A stretch of DNA of 64,000 nt from Brevibacillus laterosporus DSM 25 (GCF_002706795.1 NZ_CP017705.1:762001-826000), one strand, 5' to 3'; positions 8,471-17,900 are shown, counted from the first letter of the stretch. The notes: generated from the letters alone by a model not told the origin. Translations and numbers: made by a program.

Positions 8471-9181
8471 TCACCTTCCCCCTCCCGCATGATTCCACGT
8501 GATCTGTAAGCGATAACCAGCTCCCCTGACCGTCTCAATTGCGTCCTCAATTCCTAATTCAGCAAGCTTCTTTCGTAACCGAGTGATATTCACGCTCAAC
8601 GTATTATCATCTACATATGCCTGATCGTCCCACAGCTTGTCCAAGAGCTTAGTCCGACTAGACACACGGGGATAAGCAGTAAGCAAGGCCTCCAGTAAAA
8701 TCGCTTCCTTTTTGGTTAGCAAGCTCACCTCATCCTGCAATCTCACTTCTAATCTTTCTGGATAAAGGCATAATCCCTTATGCTCTACCGTGCGCTCCTC
8801 TATCTTAGGCGCATAGTCTCCGTAGGCTCTGCGTAAGTGACTGCGAATTTTGGCCATTACCAGTTCATAATGAAAGGGCTTGGTAATATAATCATCTGCA
8901 CCATGCTCAAGTGCCATTACCTGATCCATCTCTGCACTGCGCGCTGATATAAACACGATAGGACACGTTGATACCAATCGAAGCTGACGACACCAGTAAT
9001 AGCCATCAAAGCTTGGTAGATTAATATCTAGTAATACCATATCTGGCTTCCATTCTAAAAAGCTTTCCATAATGAGATCAAAATTTCGAACTACAACTGC
9101 ATGGTATTTATACCTCTTTATATGCTCTTTCAACATTTCTGCAATTTTCGGATCATCTTCAATAATCATGATTGTAGTCAT
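8471..9181 (-). CDS. BceR-like OmpR-family response regulator
   Basis: About 236 residues. The receiver domain has acidic IIEDD at 7-11, phospho-Asp in VLLDINLP near residue 52, and the conserved Lys in YITKPFHYE. A C-terminal winged helix follows (LTKKEAILLEALL, then DDNTLSVNITRLRKKL and ETVRGAGYRL). It would activate the downstream transporter genes on antimicrobial peptide stress. The start at 9181 is preferred over the ATG at 9193, which abuts the AAAGG ribosome binding site. It is the first gene of the leftward four-gene module. Confidence 0.93.
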   Translation of the reverse strand: MTTIMIIEDDPKIAEMLKEHIKRYKYHAVVVRNFDLIMESFLEWKPDMVLLDINLPSFDGYYWCRQLRLVSTCPIVFISARSAEMDQVMALEHGADDYITKPFHYELVMAKIRSHLRRAYGDYAPKIEERTVEHKGLCLYPERLEVRLQDEVSLLTKKEAILLEALLTAYPRVSSRTKLLDKLWDDQAYVDDNTLSVNITRLRKKLAELGIEDAIETVRGAGYRLQITWNHAGGGR

Positions 9182-9382
9182 AAGCTTTTTCATCCTTTAT
9201 TCTTGTTAAAGAAAAGCTATCATCTATCTTTCCTTTACACTCTTCTCATCGTTTGACGTAAAAGTATCCTTTTTCGTCACTTTGCTCCCTGTTTTCCTTT
9301 TTTTGTTGCAATAGCTGTATTTCATTACTTTTATTTGTTGTATAATTTACATAAGCCAAAATAAGGAAGGATGATCACCTAT

Positions 9383-9931
9383 ATGATTGATAAAACAGCA
9401 CTGGTTATTGTAGACACCCAGAGTATCATTACTTATCATTCTTATCATGGGGAAGAAATCGTTGGCAAAATTAGCTCATTACAAGCAAAAGCTCGTGAGC
9501 TCAACATCCCTGTTCTGTTTATTCAGCATATTGGTCCAGCTGGCACTCCTTTTGAAGAAGGGGCGCATATGACTGAAATTCATCCTACCGTTGCACCTCT
9601 TGAAGGTGAAATAGTTATTAAAAAGACAGCTTGCGATTCATTCTTTGAAACATCGCTACACCAAGAACTTATAGATCGAGATATCAAGCATCTCATTATT
9701 GTTGGCTTTCAAACTCAATTTTGTATTGATACAGCTTGCAGAAGCGCAGTCTCCCGCGGTTATGATGTAACCTTGGTTGGCGATTGCCATTCGACAGCAA
9801 ATACGCCTACCCTGGATGCCATCTCCATTATTGACCATCATAACGAAACATTGAACGGACTAGGCACCCTCCATCATCACATCACAGTAAAAGATTCTAG
9901 TGAGATTTTTTCTTCCGAGCTAGCTCGCTGA
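9383..9931 (+). CDS. isochorismatase-family cysteine hydrolase
   Basis: A 182-residue hydrolase with the family catalytic triad: D11 in LVIVDTQ, a Lys at 80/81 in VIKKTACDSF and C114 in TQFCIDTACR. These enzymes act on isochorismate, nicotinamide or other amides; the true substrate cannot be read from sequence. An ATG at 9371 is also in frame but directly abuts AAGGAAGG. The 9383 ATG gives the canonical family N-terminus. A TATAAT at 9341-9346 may be its -10 box, though no good -35 is visible. It is divergent from the bce genes and monocistronic, ending at a hairpin at 10048. Confidence 0.88.
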   Translation: MIDKTALVIVDTQSIITYHSYHGEEIVGKISSLQAKARELNIPVLFIQHIGPAGTPFEEGAHMTEIHPTVAPLEGEIVIKKTACDSFFETSLHQELIDRDIKHLIIVGFQTQFCIDTACRSAVSRGYDVTLVGDCHSTANTPTLDAISIIDHHNETLNGLGTLHHHITVKDSSEIFSSELAR

Positions 9932-10047
9932 TGTAAGATAAAGGATTTCGAATTGAGAACGTAGCTTTATTAAATGTTTGGACATAGACCTTATTTTAGA
10001 AGTTTTGCTTAGAAGTAGGTAGTTATCGTTTTAATTAGTCAAACAAA

Positions 10048-10081
10048 AACAGACTCCTCAATCTGGGAGTCTGTTTCTTTC
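10048..10081 (+). terminator. terminator of the isochorismatase-like gene
   Basis: AACAGACTCC (10048-10057) pairs perfectly with GGAGTCTGTT (10066-10075) and is followed by TCTTTC. It lies about 120 bp after the stop codon, and no other gene lies in between. Confidence 0.7.
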
Positions 10082-10181
10082 ATTATATGTTAGTAAGAAA
10101 TCAATGTTTATCTTGATTCATGATCATACCAATATAAAAGCTGCTCTCCAGCAATGGCTTTTTTGCTGAGAATAGTTTCAT

Positions 10182-10538
10182 TTATTTCTTCACACCAAAC
10201 GCTACGGTCTCATTTCTTACAAATCCGTCACCGCGATATCGATGGCTAATTTTCTCCTGATAATGCTGCCCTTGAACAAGCTTTCCTACAATCTCTTTCG
10301 CATCCTCAGGCTGAACATTCCGATACCAAACTCCATCTGGATACACAATTAAGACACAGGCATCCTCGCAACGCCCATTACATCTGGTCCGAGTTGTATG
10401 AATCTGTTCATCCGCTTGTAGCCGTGCTATTTCCTGACGAATCGCCACAGTGACTTCTTCGCCCCCTTTTCGCATACAGCTACCACCATTACACAGCAAG
10501 ATATGGTGCTTTGTTTTCGATAAATCCCATGTTGCCAT
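10182..10538 (-). CDS. (2Fe-2S) ferredoxin domain protein
   Basis: A 118-residue thioredoxin-like ferredoxin. The cysteines C16-x4-C21 and C53-x3-C57 (plus C61), in CNGGSC and RCNGRCEDAC, are the ligand pattern of this family, which occurs as a free-standing protein in Bacillales and near cobalamin/sirohaem genes elsewhere. No such pathway is next door here, so the partner is unknown. A redox or cluster-carrier role is inferred. It starts at an ATG behind GGGGGAAGG and is monocistronic. Confidence 0.85.
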   Translation of the reverse strand: MATWDLSKTKHHILLCNGGSCMRKGGEEVTVAIRQEIARLQADEQIHTTRTRCNGRCEDACVLIVYPDGVWYRNVQPEDAKEIVGKLVQGQHYQEKISHRYRGDGFVRNETVAFGVKK

Positions 10539-10815
10539 AACCTTCCCCCTTCTAGTGTCCCCTTATTGTATCAGCATTTGACTGAAAATGATTCCTCATT
10601 GAAATGTTCTGGAGAGTTTGGGCATCCCTACAGCTCTTCCTCTTTTGGTACATGTATGTAGCATAACAGCTTGATATGCCACCTCTTTATAAGCAAAAAT
10701 GGAAGATTGTTGGATTGATAACAGAGTACCTGTTTCTGCATTACTACTATTACATGATTTTGATCAGATGACTTACATTACTTTCACCTGAACTGTAGGG
10801 AGATTTAATCGTAAC
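10539..10815. other. gene-free interval
   Basis: This spacer lies between the lipoprotein terminator and the ferredoxin-like gene. I found no convincing coding frame or structured RNA; it should contain the ferredoxin gene promoter near its left end, but no clear -35/-10 pair stands out. Confidence 0.4.
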
Positions 10816-10843
10816 AAAAAAACCGTCAGAGGTATCCGACGGC
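10816..10843 (-). terminator. terminator of the lipoprotein gene
   Basis: On the minus strand CCGTC (10838-10842 read in reverse) pairs with GACGG across a 10-nt loop, followed by seven T residues. It begins 15 nt after the lipoprotein stop codon. Confidence 0.8.
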
Positions 10844-10857
10844 AGTATGCTCCCTCA

Positions 10858-11910
10858 TTACCGAGCCACGAGCATAAAATTATTAATAAACCCATTCTCC
10901 TGTAAAAAGATAGGTTGTATTTTTTTAGTAGCAAAATCATAGTAATATATTCCGCGACCTTTGTTAAAATCTTTTTTTGAAGTACTGCCCAGATAATAAA
11001 TGCCCTTAGCGTCATGGGAAAGATAGACATCGCTTCTAGAAGAAATGGGGAGATCTAGTTTCGTTCTTTTACCCGTTTTGCTATCCACAAGACTATACTC
11101 GATAGGTGGACGATTGATACTAGGAGAGGTAATTAGAAATAGCTGATTTCCCGTACTTGATAAAGCAATGATTTGCTCTTTTTTCAGCGAAATGATCGGG
11201 CGCTCTTTTTTCGTTTCGTTATTTAGTTCAACAACTGTATAGTCGGGTGGAACCATGGCTATCTGTTGCTTATTAGAGATGTTTCTCTGCTTTTCCCTTT
11301 CATTCTCTGAAAAACGAGCGAGATAGCTTTTATTGACTTCCTTATTGTATGACACCGCCCACGTGTTGCTATCAAGATCTTTATCGTCCATGAAATCTAA
11401 TTTATGCTTCTGTTTGTCGTACAAAACGGTTTTTAGGACACGCTCGCCTTTCTTCACGGCCGCCAAAATGATAGGTCCTTTTTTCGTCGTAGGCACAATG
11501 TAGTTAATGGCAAATAATTCCTTCGATAGCTGTTCCGTCTTTTTCGACTGTAGATCGTAGGAGAATAATTGATCTCCTTTATCTTGTACATCTGCTGAAT
11601 AGTAAATCTTATTATCCATCAGTGACACAACAGATAACGGATATTGCGATGTGTAAGGAATATCAGCGAGCTTTGCCATGACCTTAGACTGCAAATCATA
11701 GCTCATAACCCGCATTACCATTCCATCGGTTGTATCTTTACCATTAGCATATTCTGTATACGTAATTGATAAATAGTCCCCAAGGTTATGCGTTTTTTCG
11801 TTTTGGGTAGTCATAATTTGGGATTTTTGATTTACGGCTTGCTCCATACATCCCGGAAGAAGGAGAGTGAATATCATAACCATTATAAAACAAATTCTCT
11901 TTCTACTCAT
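10858..11910 (-). CDS. lipoprotein, predicted beta-propeller-like, unknown function
   Basis: About 350 residues. The N-terminus is a lipoprotein signal: basic start, hydrophobic core IMVMIFTLL, lipobox LPGC with Cys at about 21. The rest is a run of strand pairs such as VYLSHDAKGIYYLGS and YYDFATKKIQPIF, with repeated short blocks reading a state then a label (SYDLQSK twice). This suggests WD40/TolB-like blades, as in secreted proteins that tether to the membrane. It is downstream of and co-directional with the secreted 273-residue protein, separated by a hairpin at 11940-11962, so the two probably share a promoter with attenuation. The ATG at 11910 is preferred over a GTG 6 nt upstream. Confidence 0.7.
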   Translation of the reverse strand: MSRKRICFIMVMIFTLLLPGCMEQAVNQKSQIMTTQNEKTHNLGDYLSITYTEYANGKDTTDGMVMRVMSYDLQSKVMAKLADIPYTSQYPLSVVSLMDNKIYYSADVQDKGDQLFSYDLQSKKTEQLSKELFAINYIVPTTKKGPIILAAVKKGERVLKTVLYDKQKHKLDFMDDKDLDSNTWAVSYNKEVNKSYLARFSENEREKQRNISNKQQIAMVPPDYTVVELNNETKKERPIISLKKEQIIALSSTGNQLFLITSPSINRPPIEYSLVDSKTGKRTKLDLPISSRSDVYLSHDAKGIYYLGSTSKKDFNKGRGIYYYDFATKKIQPIFLQENGFINNFMLVAR

Positions 11911-11939
11911 GTTCACCTTCCTTTCTTTACAGGGAAAGA

Positions 11940-11962
11940 GGATAGGGTAAAAACCCCTATCC
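11940..11962 (-). terminator. hairpin (attenuator or partial terminator) between secreted protein and lipoprotein genes
   Basis: GGATAGGG (11940-11947) and CCCTATCC (11955-11962) form a perfect 8-bp stem with a 7-nt loop. On the minus transcript it is followed by TCTTTCCC, then directly by the ribosome binding site of the lipoprotein gene. It could lower downstream expression or protect the upstream mRNA 3' end. Confidence 0.6.
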
Positions 11963-11970
11963 TGTACTTA

Positions 11971-12792
11971 TTAAAACTCATAATAGTATCTACCTTTAAA
12001 TGAAAGATTTTTATCCCATTTCAGTCCAAAGTCTTCAACACCTGTTTTCCATATATCCAGCACAGCATCTGGTAATGCACCATTGTCCCTCTTGGTTACC
12101 GTGGCTGCTTTGTTATTTGTTGTATTACGTGCATTGATAGAGGTATTATATTTTGGATTATCAATGTCCCCTCTTGTAGCGCAATCCCCTCTTACCAATG
12201 TATTATCACTTTCACCTATTGTATCGGTAAAATTTGTAAATCTTCCTGTACCTAATACACTACCAGATGATGAGCCTGTAATTACAATGGAATTATTATT
12301 AGCACCATACTTATATGTACCAGCCGCCTTACGCGTTCCTCTAGGCAAAGCCTTATAAGCTAGTGCTTCTACCCCGTCATCTTCCTTAATTGAGGAGGGA
12401 TAAACAATTTTTTTAATGAATCCCTCTCCATCGTAAATGACTTTCATTCCTGGCTGAGGTGCTGGATTTTGTATATGATAGACTGGAAGTTCTTTAGCTT
12501 CATCTAAAATCTTCTGAACGAACGTTTCTTCTTCTGTCAATTTTACTAGTTCCGATTTAGAGAGTTCCTCTTTTTGAACCGCTTGAACTCTCTCATTTGA
12601 GGTGAGTTTTTCTCCTTTTTCAATCACAACCATGTTGTTAGAATCGTCATACTCAATTACTGTCCCGGCCAACATCTGATCAGGAATCTGTCCAATACTC
12701 TTTTCAGCATGGGTACTTGGTGCTGAAATCATAACAAGTGAACCTAGAATCGCTGTAGTAAGCACAAGATGGGGAAGAACCTTTCTTTTCAT
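11971..12792 (-). CDS. secreted protein of unknown function
   Basis: A 273-residue protein with a clear Sec signal peptide (MKRKVLPHLVLTTAIL..., cleavage likely after THA near residue 29). The mature part has an N-terminal strand-rich segment (GTVIEYDDSNNMVVIEKGEK), an acidic helical linker (residues 60-95) and a Gly/Ser/Thr/Asn-rich beta C-terminal half from about 150 (TYKYGANNNSIVITGSSSGS...) ending in aromatic GRYYYEF. Two Cys-free domains and export suggest an extracellular or wall-associated role. I do not recognise the family. Strong ribosome binding site GAGGGAGG. Likely first gene of a two-gene unit with the lipoprotein. Confidence 0.7.
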   Translation of the reverse strand: MKRKVLPHLVLTTAILGSLVMISAPSTHAEKSIGQIPDQMLAGTVIEYDDSNNMVVIEKGEKLTSNERVQAVQKEELSKSELVKLTEEETFVQKILDEAKELPVYHIQNPAPQPGMKVIYDGEGFIKKIVYPSSIKEDDGVEALAYKALPRGTRKAAGTYKYGANNNSIVITGSSSGSVLGTGRFTNFTDTIGESDNTLVRGDCATRGDIDNPKYNTSINARNTTNNKAATVTKRDNGALPDAVLDIWKTGVEDFGLKWDKNLSFKGRYYYEF

Positions 12793-13188
12793 AAAATAAC
12801 CTCCCTCTTATTAAGCAAATCTAGTTAAAATATACAACCATTCCCAGTATATGTTATTGTCATTATTTTCACAAATGTTTTTTTGTAGAAATGAGTATAT
12901 TTTACTATCCTGTTTTTACATGTAAGAGAATAGAGTGTAATGAGAGATTTCCTCAATCCGAAAAAGTTATAATAGAATCCTATATTCTCATTGCTAAACA
13001 GGTGGAGAAGTATTCTATCACGAGACAGCTACCGTGCCGTTTTTTCAATGGGAAAGCCTCCTTATTTCTTACTATCATTTTATAATTGGCATATGAGAAG
13101 ACCTTTTTCACTACTTGCCAATTGCAGTCAACTATAAGGATGCTGGTAAAACTATTTTTGTGACACGATTTTTTGAAATGAGTTTGAT
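12793..13188. other. gene-free interval
   Basis: About 400 bp with no credible gene on either strand. It holds the promoter region of the secreted-protein gene at its left side and a long-looped inverted repeat (AATTGGCA near 13084 and TGCCAATT near 13118). Small ORFs here lack ribosome binding sites. Confidence 0.4.
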
Positions 13189-13404
13189 TCAAATAAAAAA
13201 CGTCCGAGAAGGAAATTCGGACGTTTGCTTTAAAGATACTGTCATCAAGTATTGGAGGAGAGGAATGCCTAATGCTTCACGTTGTTCAGGGGTCATTTCT
13301 CTACTTTCTTCTATACGATAAAAAGTGCCTTCCCTTAAATCGAGTTCTCCATGATCCTCTCTTTCTTCAAACTTTCCATTTCTAAACGAGTAAAAATCGC
13401 TCAA
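13189..13404 (-). CDS. doubtful small ORF running through its own terminator
   Basis: A 71-codon ORF (SDFYSFRNGKFEEREDHGE...) with a natural-looking amino-acid composition. However, its only start is a TTG without a ribosome binding site, an in-frame TAG lies 12 nt upstream, and its last 11 codons are encoded by a perfect terminator stem (13198-13226). It begins immediately after the terminator of the efflux operon. It may be the 3' remnant of a decayed gene rather than an active one. Confidence 0.3.
   Translation of the reverse strand: MSDFYSFRNGKFEEREDHGELDLREGTFYRIEESREMTPEQREALGIPLLQYLMTVSLKQTSEFPSRTFFI
13198..13226 (-). terminator. intrinsic terminator
   Basis: AAACGTCCGA (13198-13207) and TCGGACGTTT (13217-13226) form a perfect 10-bp stem. 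On the minus strand it is followed by six T residues, so it ends leftward transcription. Confidence 0.8.
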
Positions 13405-13421
13405 GTGACTCTATTTATATG

Positions 13422-13452
13422 AAAAAAGCTGCCACAAATGGAATGTGACAGC
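13422..13452 (-). terminator. terminator of the RND efflux operon
   Basis: GCTGTCACA and TGTGGCAGC (minus-strand reading, 13428-13452) form a 9-bp stem with one G-U pair, followed by six T residues. It lies about 45 bp after the adaptor stop codon. Confidence 0.8.
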
Positions 13453-13495
13453 ATTTTTTCTATAGATCATTTTACCTATATCCGTTCGGTTGCTC

Positions 13496-14746
13496 TTATT
13501 TTTGGATCGTTACCTTACTTCCATCCTTCAACAGTGTCTGTCCTTTTATGACTACCTGCTGATCTGCTTTTATTCCTGTCAGAATTTCGATAGCTTCACT
13601 AGACCCTTCTCCTGTGGTTACCGCAACTTGTTTAGCTACCTCACCTTCTACAACGTAAACATACTGTTTCCCATCGCGATCGAACACAGCCTTGCGAGGA
13701 ACAACTACCTTCTCCTGCCCTTTTCCTTGTTGGCCTAGCAGATTCATATTTACAACCATATCTGCTTTCAATTCGTTGTTTGGATTAGGGATTGATATTT
13801 CAATGGGATAGGATTTAAGCTGTTGATCCATCACCGGGCTGACAGCCGTTACTTTAGCCGTCAATTCCTTTCCCAATGCAGTAATATTCACTTTTACCTC
13901 GTCGCCCACCTTCACCTGTGGAATATCTTGTTCAGACAAATTGGCTTTCACAACAAGTGGATTGGTATTAACTAATGTAACTACAGGGCTTTGTGGAGAA
14001 GCCACCTGTCCGATTGCTCCATTCACACTTGAAATGTACCCGCTAAACGGAGCTTTTACTACTGCATTTCCTAATTGCGTTCGAGCATTTTCCAAGCTCA
14101 CGGCTGCTTGCTTTACGGAAGCCTCCGATACACCTACCGCTGACATTTGAGTGGCTGACTTTACCCCTTCTTGGGCATTGGCAACAGCTGTTTTCGCGTT
14201 GGCAAGCTGTAAATTTGCTTGTTCATATTGTTGAAGAGAGATTGCTCCTTGATTAAATAGCGTTTGCATCCGTTGCTGATTTCGTTCTGCATCTTGTAAG
14301 GCTGTTTGTGCTTGACTCAAACCATTTTTTGCTTGTTCGAGACCTTGACTGGAGCTATTGCCTGCTTGGTTCAAATTCGCTTTAGCTACCTGATAAGCCG
14401 CTTCTGCCTGCTTGATAGAATTTATTACATCTTGTTCATCCACACTAAACAAAGTTTCCCCTTGTTTTACATACTGCCCTAAACTTACAGGTAGGGAGGT
14501 AATTTTCCCAGAGATTTTTGGACTTAGTTGCACATCCTGACTAGGTGCCAATTTAGCTGTAAAGCCTGCACTAGAAGAGACTGTTCCTAGTTTAGACATT
14601 TCAATCTGAACAGGTGTTACACTCTCTGTCTGTTCGGCCGGAGTATTCTCCGCCGCTTGATTTGAACATCCCGCTACTAAAAACAGAGCGGAAGCTGCTA
14701 CTAGAATCATTTTTTTATTGATATTTGTTTTTGTTTTCAATTTCAT
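13496..14746 (-). CDS. RND efflux adaptor (membrane fusion) lipoprotein
   Basis: A 416-residue HlyD/AcrA-family periplasmic-type adaptor. A lipoprotein signal (FLVAGC, Cys near 27) anchors it to the outer face of the membrane. Then come a biotinyl-lipoyl-like half (GKITSLPVSLGQYVKQGETLF), a long coiled-coil hairpin (residues about 105-200, rich in Q/A/N), the second lipoyl half (VVKAPFSGYISSVNGAIG) and beta-barrel and membrane-proximal domains ending in GSKVTIQK. It pairs with the RND pump encoded 25 nt upstream. Adaptors are less usual with Gram-positive RND pumps, which lack an outer membrane. It starts at the ATG behind GGAGGAGGGG. Confidence 0.9.
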   Translation of the reverse strand: MKLKTKTNINKKMILVAASALFLVAGCSNQAAENTPAEQTESVTPVQIEMSKLGTVSSSAGFTAKLAPSQDVQLSPKISGKITSLPVSLGQYVKQGETLFSVDEQDVINSIKQAEAAYQVAKANLNQAGNSSSQGLEQAKNGLSQAQTALQDAERNQQRMQTLFNQGAISLQQYEQANLQLANAKTAVANAQEGVKSATQMSAVGVSEASVKQAAVSLENARTQLGNAVVKAPFSGYISSVNGAIGQVASPQSPVVTLVNTNPLVVKANLSEQDIPQVKVGDEVKVNITALGKELTAKVTAVSPVMDQQLKSYPIEISIPNPNNELKADMVVNMNLLGQQGKGQEKVVVPRKAVFDRDGKQYVYVVEGEVAKQVAVTTGEGSSEAIEILTGIKADQQVVIKGQTLLKDGSKVTIQK

Positions 14747-14771
14747 TTCCCCCTCCTCCATCTCTTGGCCC

Positions 14772-17700
14772 TTACGATTCCATTACCGAAATGGCTGCTT
14801 GTTGTTTCTTTAGTCGTTTCCGTTCTTTCTTTTGTTTACGTTTAGAAGACCAATCATCGAACCAAGTATACACGACTGGAATCAACACCAGAGTAATGAG
14901 GGTAGCAAAGCTTAATCCGAAAATAACTGTGATAGCCATCGGAGCTTGAGACTCACTACCGGATCCTGTAGCAAAAGCTAATGGGCCAATTGCTAGAATG
15001 GTAGTCAATGTCGTCATGAGAATGGGACGCAAGCGTACGGGTCCTGCTTCCAAAATCGCATCCCTCACACTCATACCTTTGTCTCGCAATTGGTTCGCAT
15101 AATCAATTAATACGATGGCGTTATTGACCACCAATCCAATCAGTAGAATGTATCCAATAAACACAGACACACTGATCGAAGTATTGGTAAACAACAGGCC
15201 AAGCATAACGCCTGCAAAGGTAGGTGGAATGGAGAACATGATAATAAACGGTGTATATAAAGATTCAAATTGAGCAGCCATTACCATATAAAGTAAGACG
15301 ATTGACAAAATGACAGCCAATCCAAGGCTACTAAAGGACTCCATCATATCTTTGCTCTCTCCGCCATACTCAATTTTATAGCCATCTGGTAGGGAGAGCT
15401 TATTTAGCTTTGTTTGTACATCAGTAGTAACTGAGTTCAAATCACGACCTGCTAAATCACCAGTGATTTTTACTTCACGAGCCTGATTGGAGCGATTAAT
15501 CGTTAGAGGTGCCTCTACTTTTGTAACTTCAGCAACAGAAGACAATGCCACCTGCGCGCCGCCTGGTGCAGTCATTCGCAAGCTATTCAAGTAATTCGTA
15601 TCCTCCTGGTACTGTTCAGGCCATTTTAATTGCACATTGATTTCATCATCACCCGTGCGATATTTTGTCACCGTTTGTCCATTAAATGCTGTGCCGACAG
15701 CCGTTAAAATCTGTCCGGAGCTCAGCCCATACATACTCGCTTTTTCCGCGTCAATCTTCACTTCAAATTCTTGTTGCGTATCATCCAATGTGGTAATCAC
15801 ATTACTGGTTCCTGGGATACTGATTACTTCTTGTTTAATAATCCCGCTCACATCTTTTAGAACCTCAATATCATCACCGCGTAAGGTAATCTGCAAAGGA
15901 GAGCCAGTGGACATACCAGCAGATTGTTCTTTCACCTTAATGTCAGCGCCAGCAATCGATGCTACTTGTTTACGCAAATCTGCCATAATCTCCTCAGTGG
16001 AGCGTTTGCGATCTTTTACCTCGACCAATTTTAAATCAACCGTGGCCTTGTTAGAAGTAGAGGTTGCCACAGCTGCTGATCCCCCGCTACCAATCGAGGT
16101 GCTCAGGATATCCAGCTCCGGTACTTGCGCCGCTATCTTTTCCACTTGTTGGGCTACCTTCTTTGTTTCTTCCAAAACAGTACCGTTTGGCATTTTAATA
16201 TCAATTGTGACTTGTCCCTGATCCATCGATGGCATAAACTCTGCTCCAACCAATGGTGTCAGCGCTATAGAACCTATCATCATAGCCACAGTAACAATCG
16301 CTACTGTTTTGCGGTGATGTAGGGAAAAATCCAACAGCTTTTTATAGCCTTTTTCTACTTTATGGAATCCAATATTGAACCAGATCACTGGATTGATTCC
16401 ACGATATCCATCCCGATTGTTATGCTCTGGTACTTTTTTCAGTATCCGTGAGCTTAACATCGGTACTAAGATGATGGAGAAAACCAAAGCAGCAATGTGA
16501 GAATACACAACTGTTAGGGCTAGAGGTCTAAAAATTTCTGCTGCGATGCCATCTACAAGCGCAATTGGCAAGAACACGCATATCTGTGCCAAAGCAGAAG
16601 CCATTACAGCTGTACCCACTTCCTTCGAACCATCTAACGCTGCTGCTACCATGCCCTTCCCTTTCTCCCTTTGACGGAAAATGTTCTCCAGCATTACGAC
16701 TGCGAAGTCAACAAGTGATCCTAGTCCAAGCGTTAAACCCGATAAGGAAATCAGGTTGATCGTTTGACCTGTCGCATACATCAGCAAGAAGGTTGATATG
16801 ATGGAGATGGGTAACACGATGATAGCAACAATCATCGATTGGAAGCTACCTAAGAAGAAGAACAAAATAATAATCCCAAACAAACCACCGAACAAAGCAT
16901 GCTCTGCTGTAGTATAGATGGAATCTTTAATAAACGTGGACGAATCTAACGTAGTTGTTAGTTTTAGGTTGGAAGGTAATGTCTTCTCAATCTCTTTCAT
17001 TTCTTGACTAACAGCATCCGCTACTTGAATCGTATTTCCACCAGATGCTTTTGTAATGGTAATACCTAGGCTTGGCTTTCCATTAACATAGCTGAACTGA
17101 TTTATTTTCGCCGTTGTATCATTGATGGTAGCAATATCTTGTAGGCGAAGGGAACCAGTCCCTATGCGAATAGGTGTTAATCCGATCTTCGCTACACTAT
17201 CGTACTCACCTTGTACTCGAATATTATATTTCCCGTCACCTTCGCGTACCGCACCACCTGAACCAGACAGGTTGTTACTGGCAATCGCCTGCTGAATTTG
17301 GTCGATGGTTAATCCATACGCCGAAATTTTAGCAGGGTCCAACACCACATCCACCACGCGATCCTGACCGCCAACCAGATTCACTCCAGCCACACCATCA
17401 ATTCTTTCCAGGCGGTTTTGAATGGAGTCCTCTGCTATCTTTTTCAATTGGTTGACATCATCCTCGCCTGTCAAGGCAAATGTCATAATCGGCATACTAT
17501 TTGGATCGATCCGCAAAACCTGTGGAGATTTAGCTGAGGATGGAAGCAGTTGACGCACCCGATCAACTTTTTCCCGCAATTCCAATGTAGCTTGATCCAA
17601 ATCAGTTCCCCAATTAAAGTTGAGAATAACCTGCGATGCTCCTTGGATCGAAATAGATGATACTTCTTTTAAATTGGAAACAGTCCCTACCGCGCTTTCT

Positions 17701-17900
17701 ATTGGTTTCGTTACCAGCTTCTCCACTTCACTCGGCGCCGCGCCATCGACAGACGTAACGACAACTGCGACCGGAAAATTCAATTCTGGATACAAATCAA
17801 TAGCCAATCTTGGCAGAGATACTATTCCAAAAATCATGACTGCAAGGGTTAACATGATAATTAGAACAGGTCGTTTCACCGACACTTCAGATATATTCAC
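14772..17900 (-). CDS. RND-family multidrug efflux transporter (SwrC/AcrB-like)
   Basis: A 1042-residue inner-membrane proton antiporter with the RND plan: TM1 near 10-28, first large extracellular loop, TM2-6 (about 330-470), central amphipathic stretch, TM7 (about 530), second large loop, TM8-12 (about 850-1015). The TM4 proton-relay motif reads GLGSLVDFAVVMLENI; the second Asp of the usual VDD is Phe, so only one acidic residue is seen there. GTG start with GAGGTGA upstream. It is the middle gene of marR-pump-adaptor and is probably repressed by the MarR protein. The substrate is not predictable; SwrC in B. subtilis exports surfactin. Confidence 0.92.
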   Translation of the reverse strand: MNISEVSVKRPVLIIMLTLAVMIFGIVSLPRLAIDLYPELNFPVAVVVTSVDGAAPSEVEKLVTKPIESAVGTVSNLKEVSSISIQGASQVILNFNWGTDLDQATLELREKVDRVRQLLPSSAKSPQVLRIDPNSMPIMTFALTGEDDVNQLKKIAEDSIQNRLERIDGVAGVNLVGGQDRVVDVVLDPAKISAYGLTIDQIQQAIASNNLSGSGGAVREGDGKYNIRVQGEYDSVAKIGLTPIRIGTGSLRLQDIATINDTTAKINQFSYVNGKPSLGITITKASGGNTIQVADAVSQEMKEIEKTLPSNLKLTTTLDSSTFIKDSIYTTAEHALFGGLFGIIILFFFLGSFQSMIVAIIVLPISIISTFLLMYATGQTINLISLSGLTLGLGSLVDFAVVMLENIFRQREKGKGMVAAALDGSKEVGTAVMASALAQICVFLPIALVDGIAAEIFRPLALTVVYSHIAALVFSIILVPMLSSRILKKVPEHNNRDGYRGINPVIWFNIGFHKVEKGYKKLLDFSLHHRKTVAIVTVAMMIGSIALTPLVGAEFMPSMDQGQVTIDIKMPNGTVLEETKKVAQQVEKIAAQVPELDILSTSIGSGGSAAVATSTSNKATVDLKLVEVKDRKRSTEEIMADLRKQVASIAGADIKVKEQSAGMSTGSPLQITLRGDDIEVLKDVSGIIKQEVISIPGTSNVITTLDDTQQEFEVKIDAEKASMYGLSSGQILTAVGTAFNGQTVTKYRTGDDEINVQLKWPEQYQEDTNYLNSLRMTAPGGAQVALSSVAEVTKVEAPLTINRSNQAREVKITGDLAGRDLNSVTTDVQTKLNKLSLPDGYKIEYGGESKDMMESFSSLGLAVILSIVLLYMVMAAQFESLYTPFIIMFSIPPTFAGVMLGLLFTNTSISVSVFIGYILLIGLVVNNAIVLIDYANQLRDKGMSVRDAILEAGPVRLRPILMTTLTTILAIGPLAFATGSGSESQAPMAITVIFGLSFATLITLVLIPVVYTWFDDWSSKRKQKKERKRLKKQQAAISVMES

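Noticed and set aside
12862..12878. Seventeen-base identity between the region upstream of the secreted protein and the toxin leader (61658-61674)
   Set aside because: AT-rich, opposite orientation and different distance relative to the genes; a match this long is not improbable in 64 kb of AT-rich DNA.
15637..16221. Long plus-strand ORF of 194 codons inside the RND pump gene
   Set aside because: It is antisense to a clear RND coding region, lacks a ribosome binding site and has low-complexity shadow composition.
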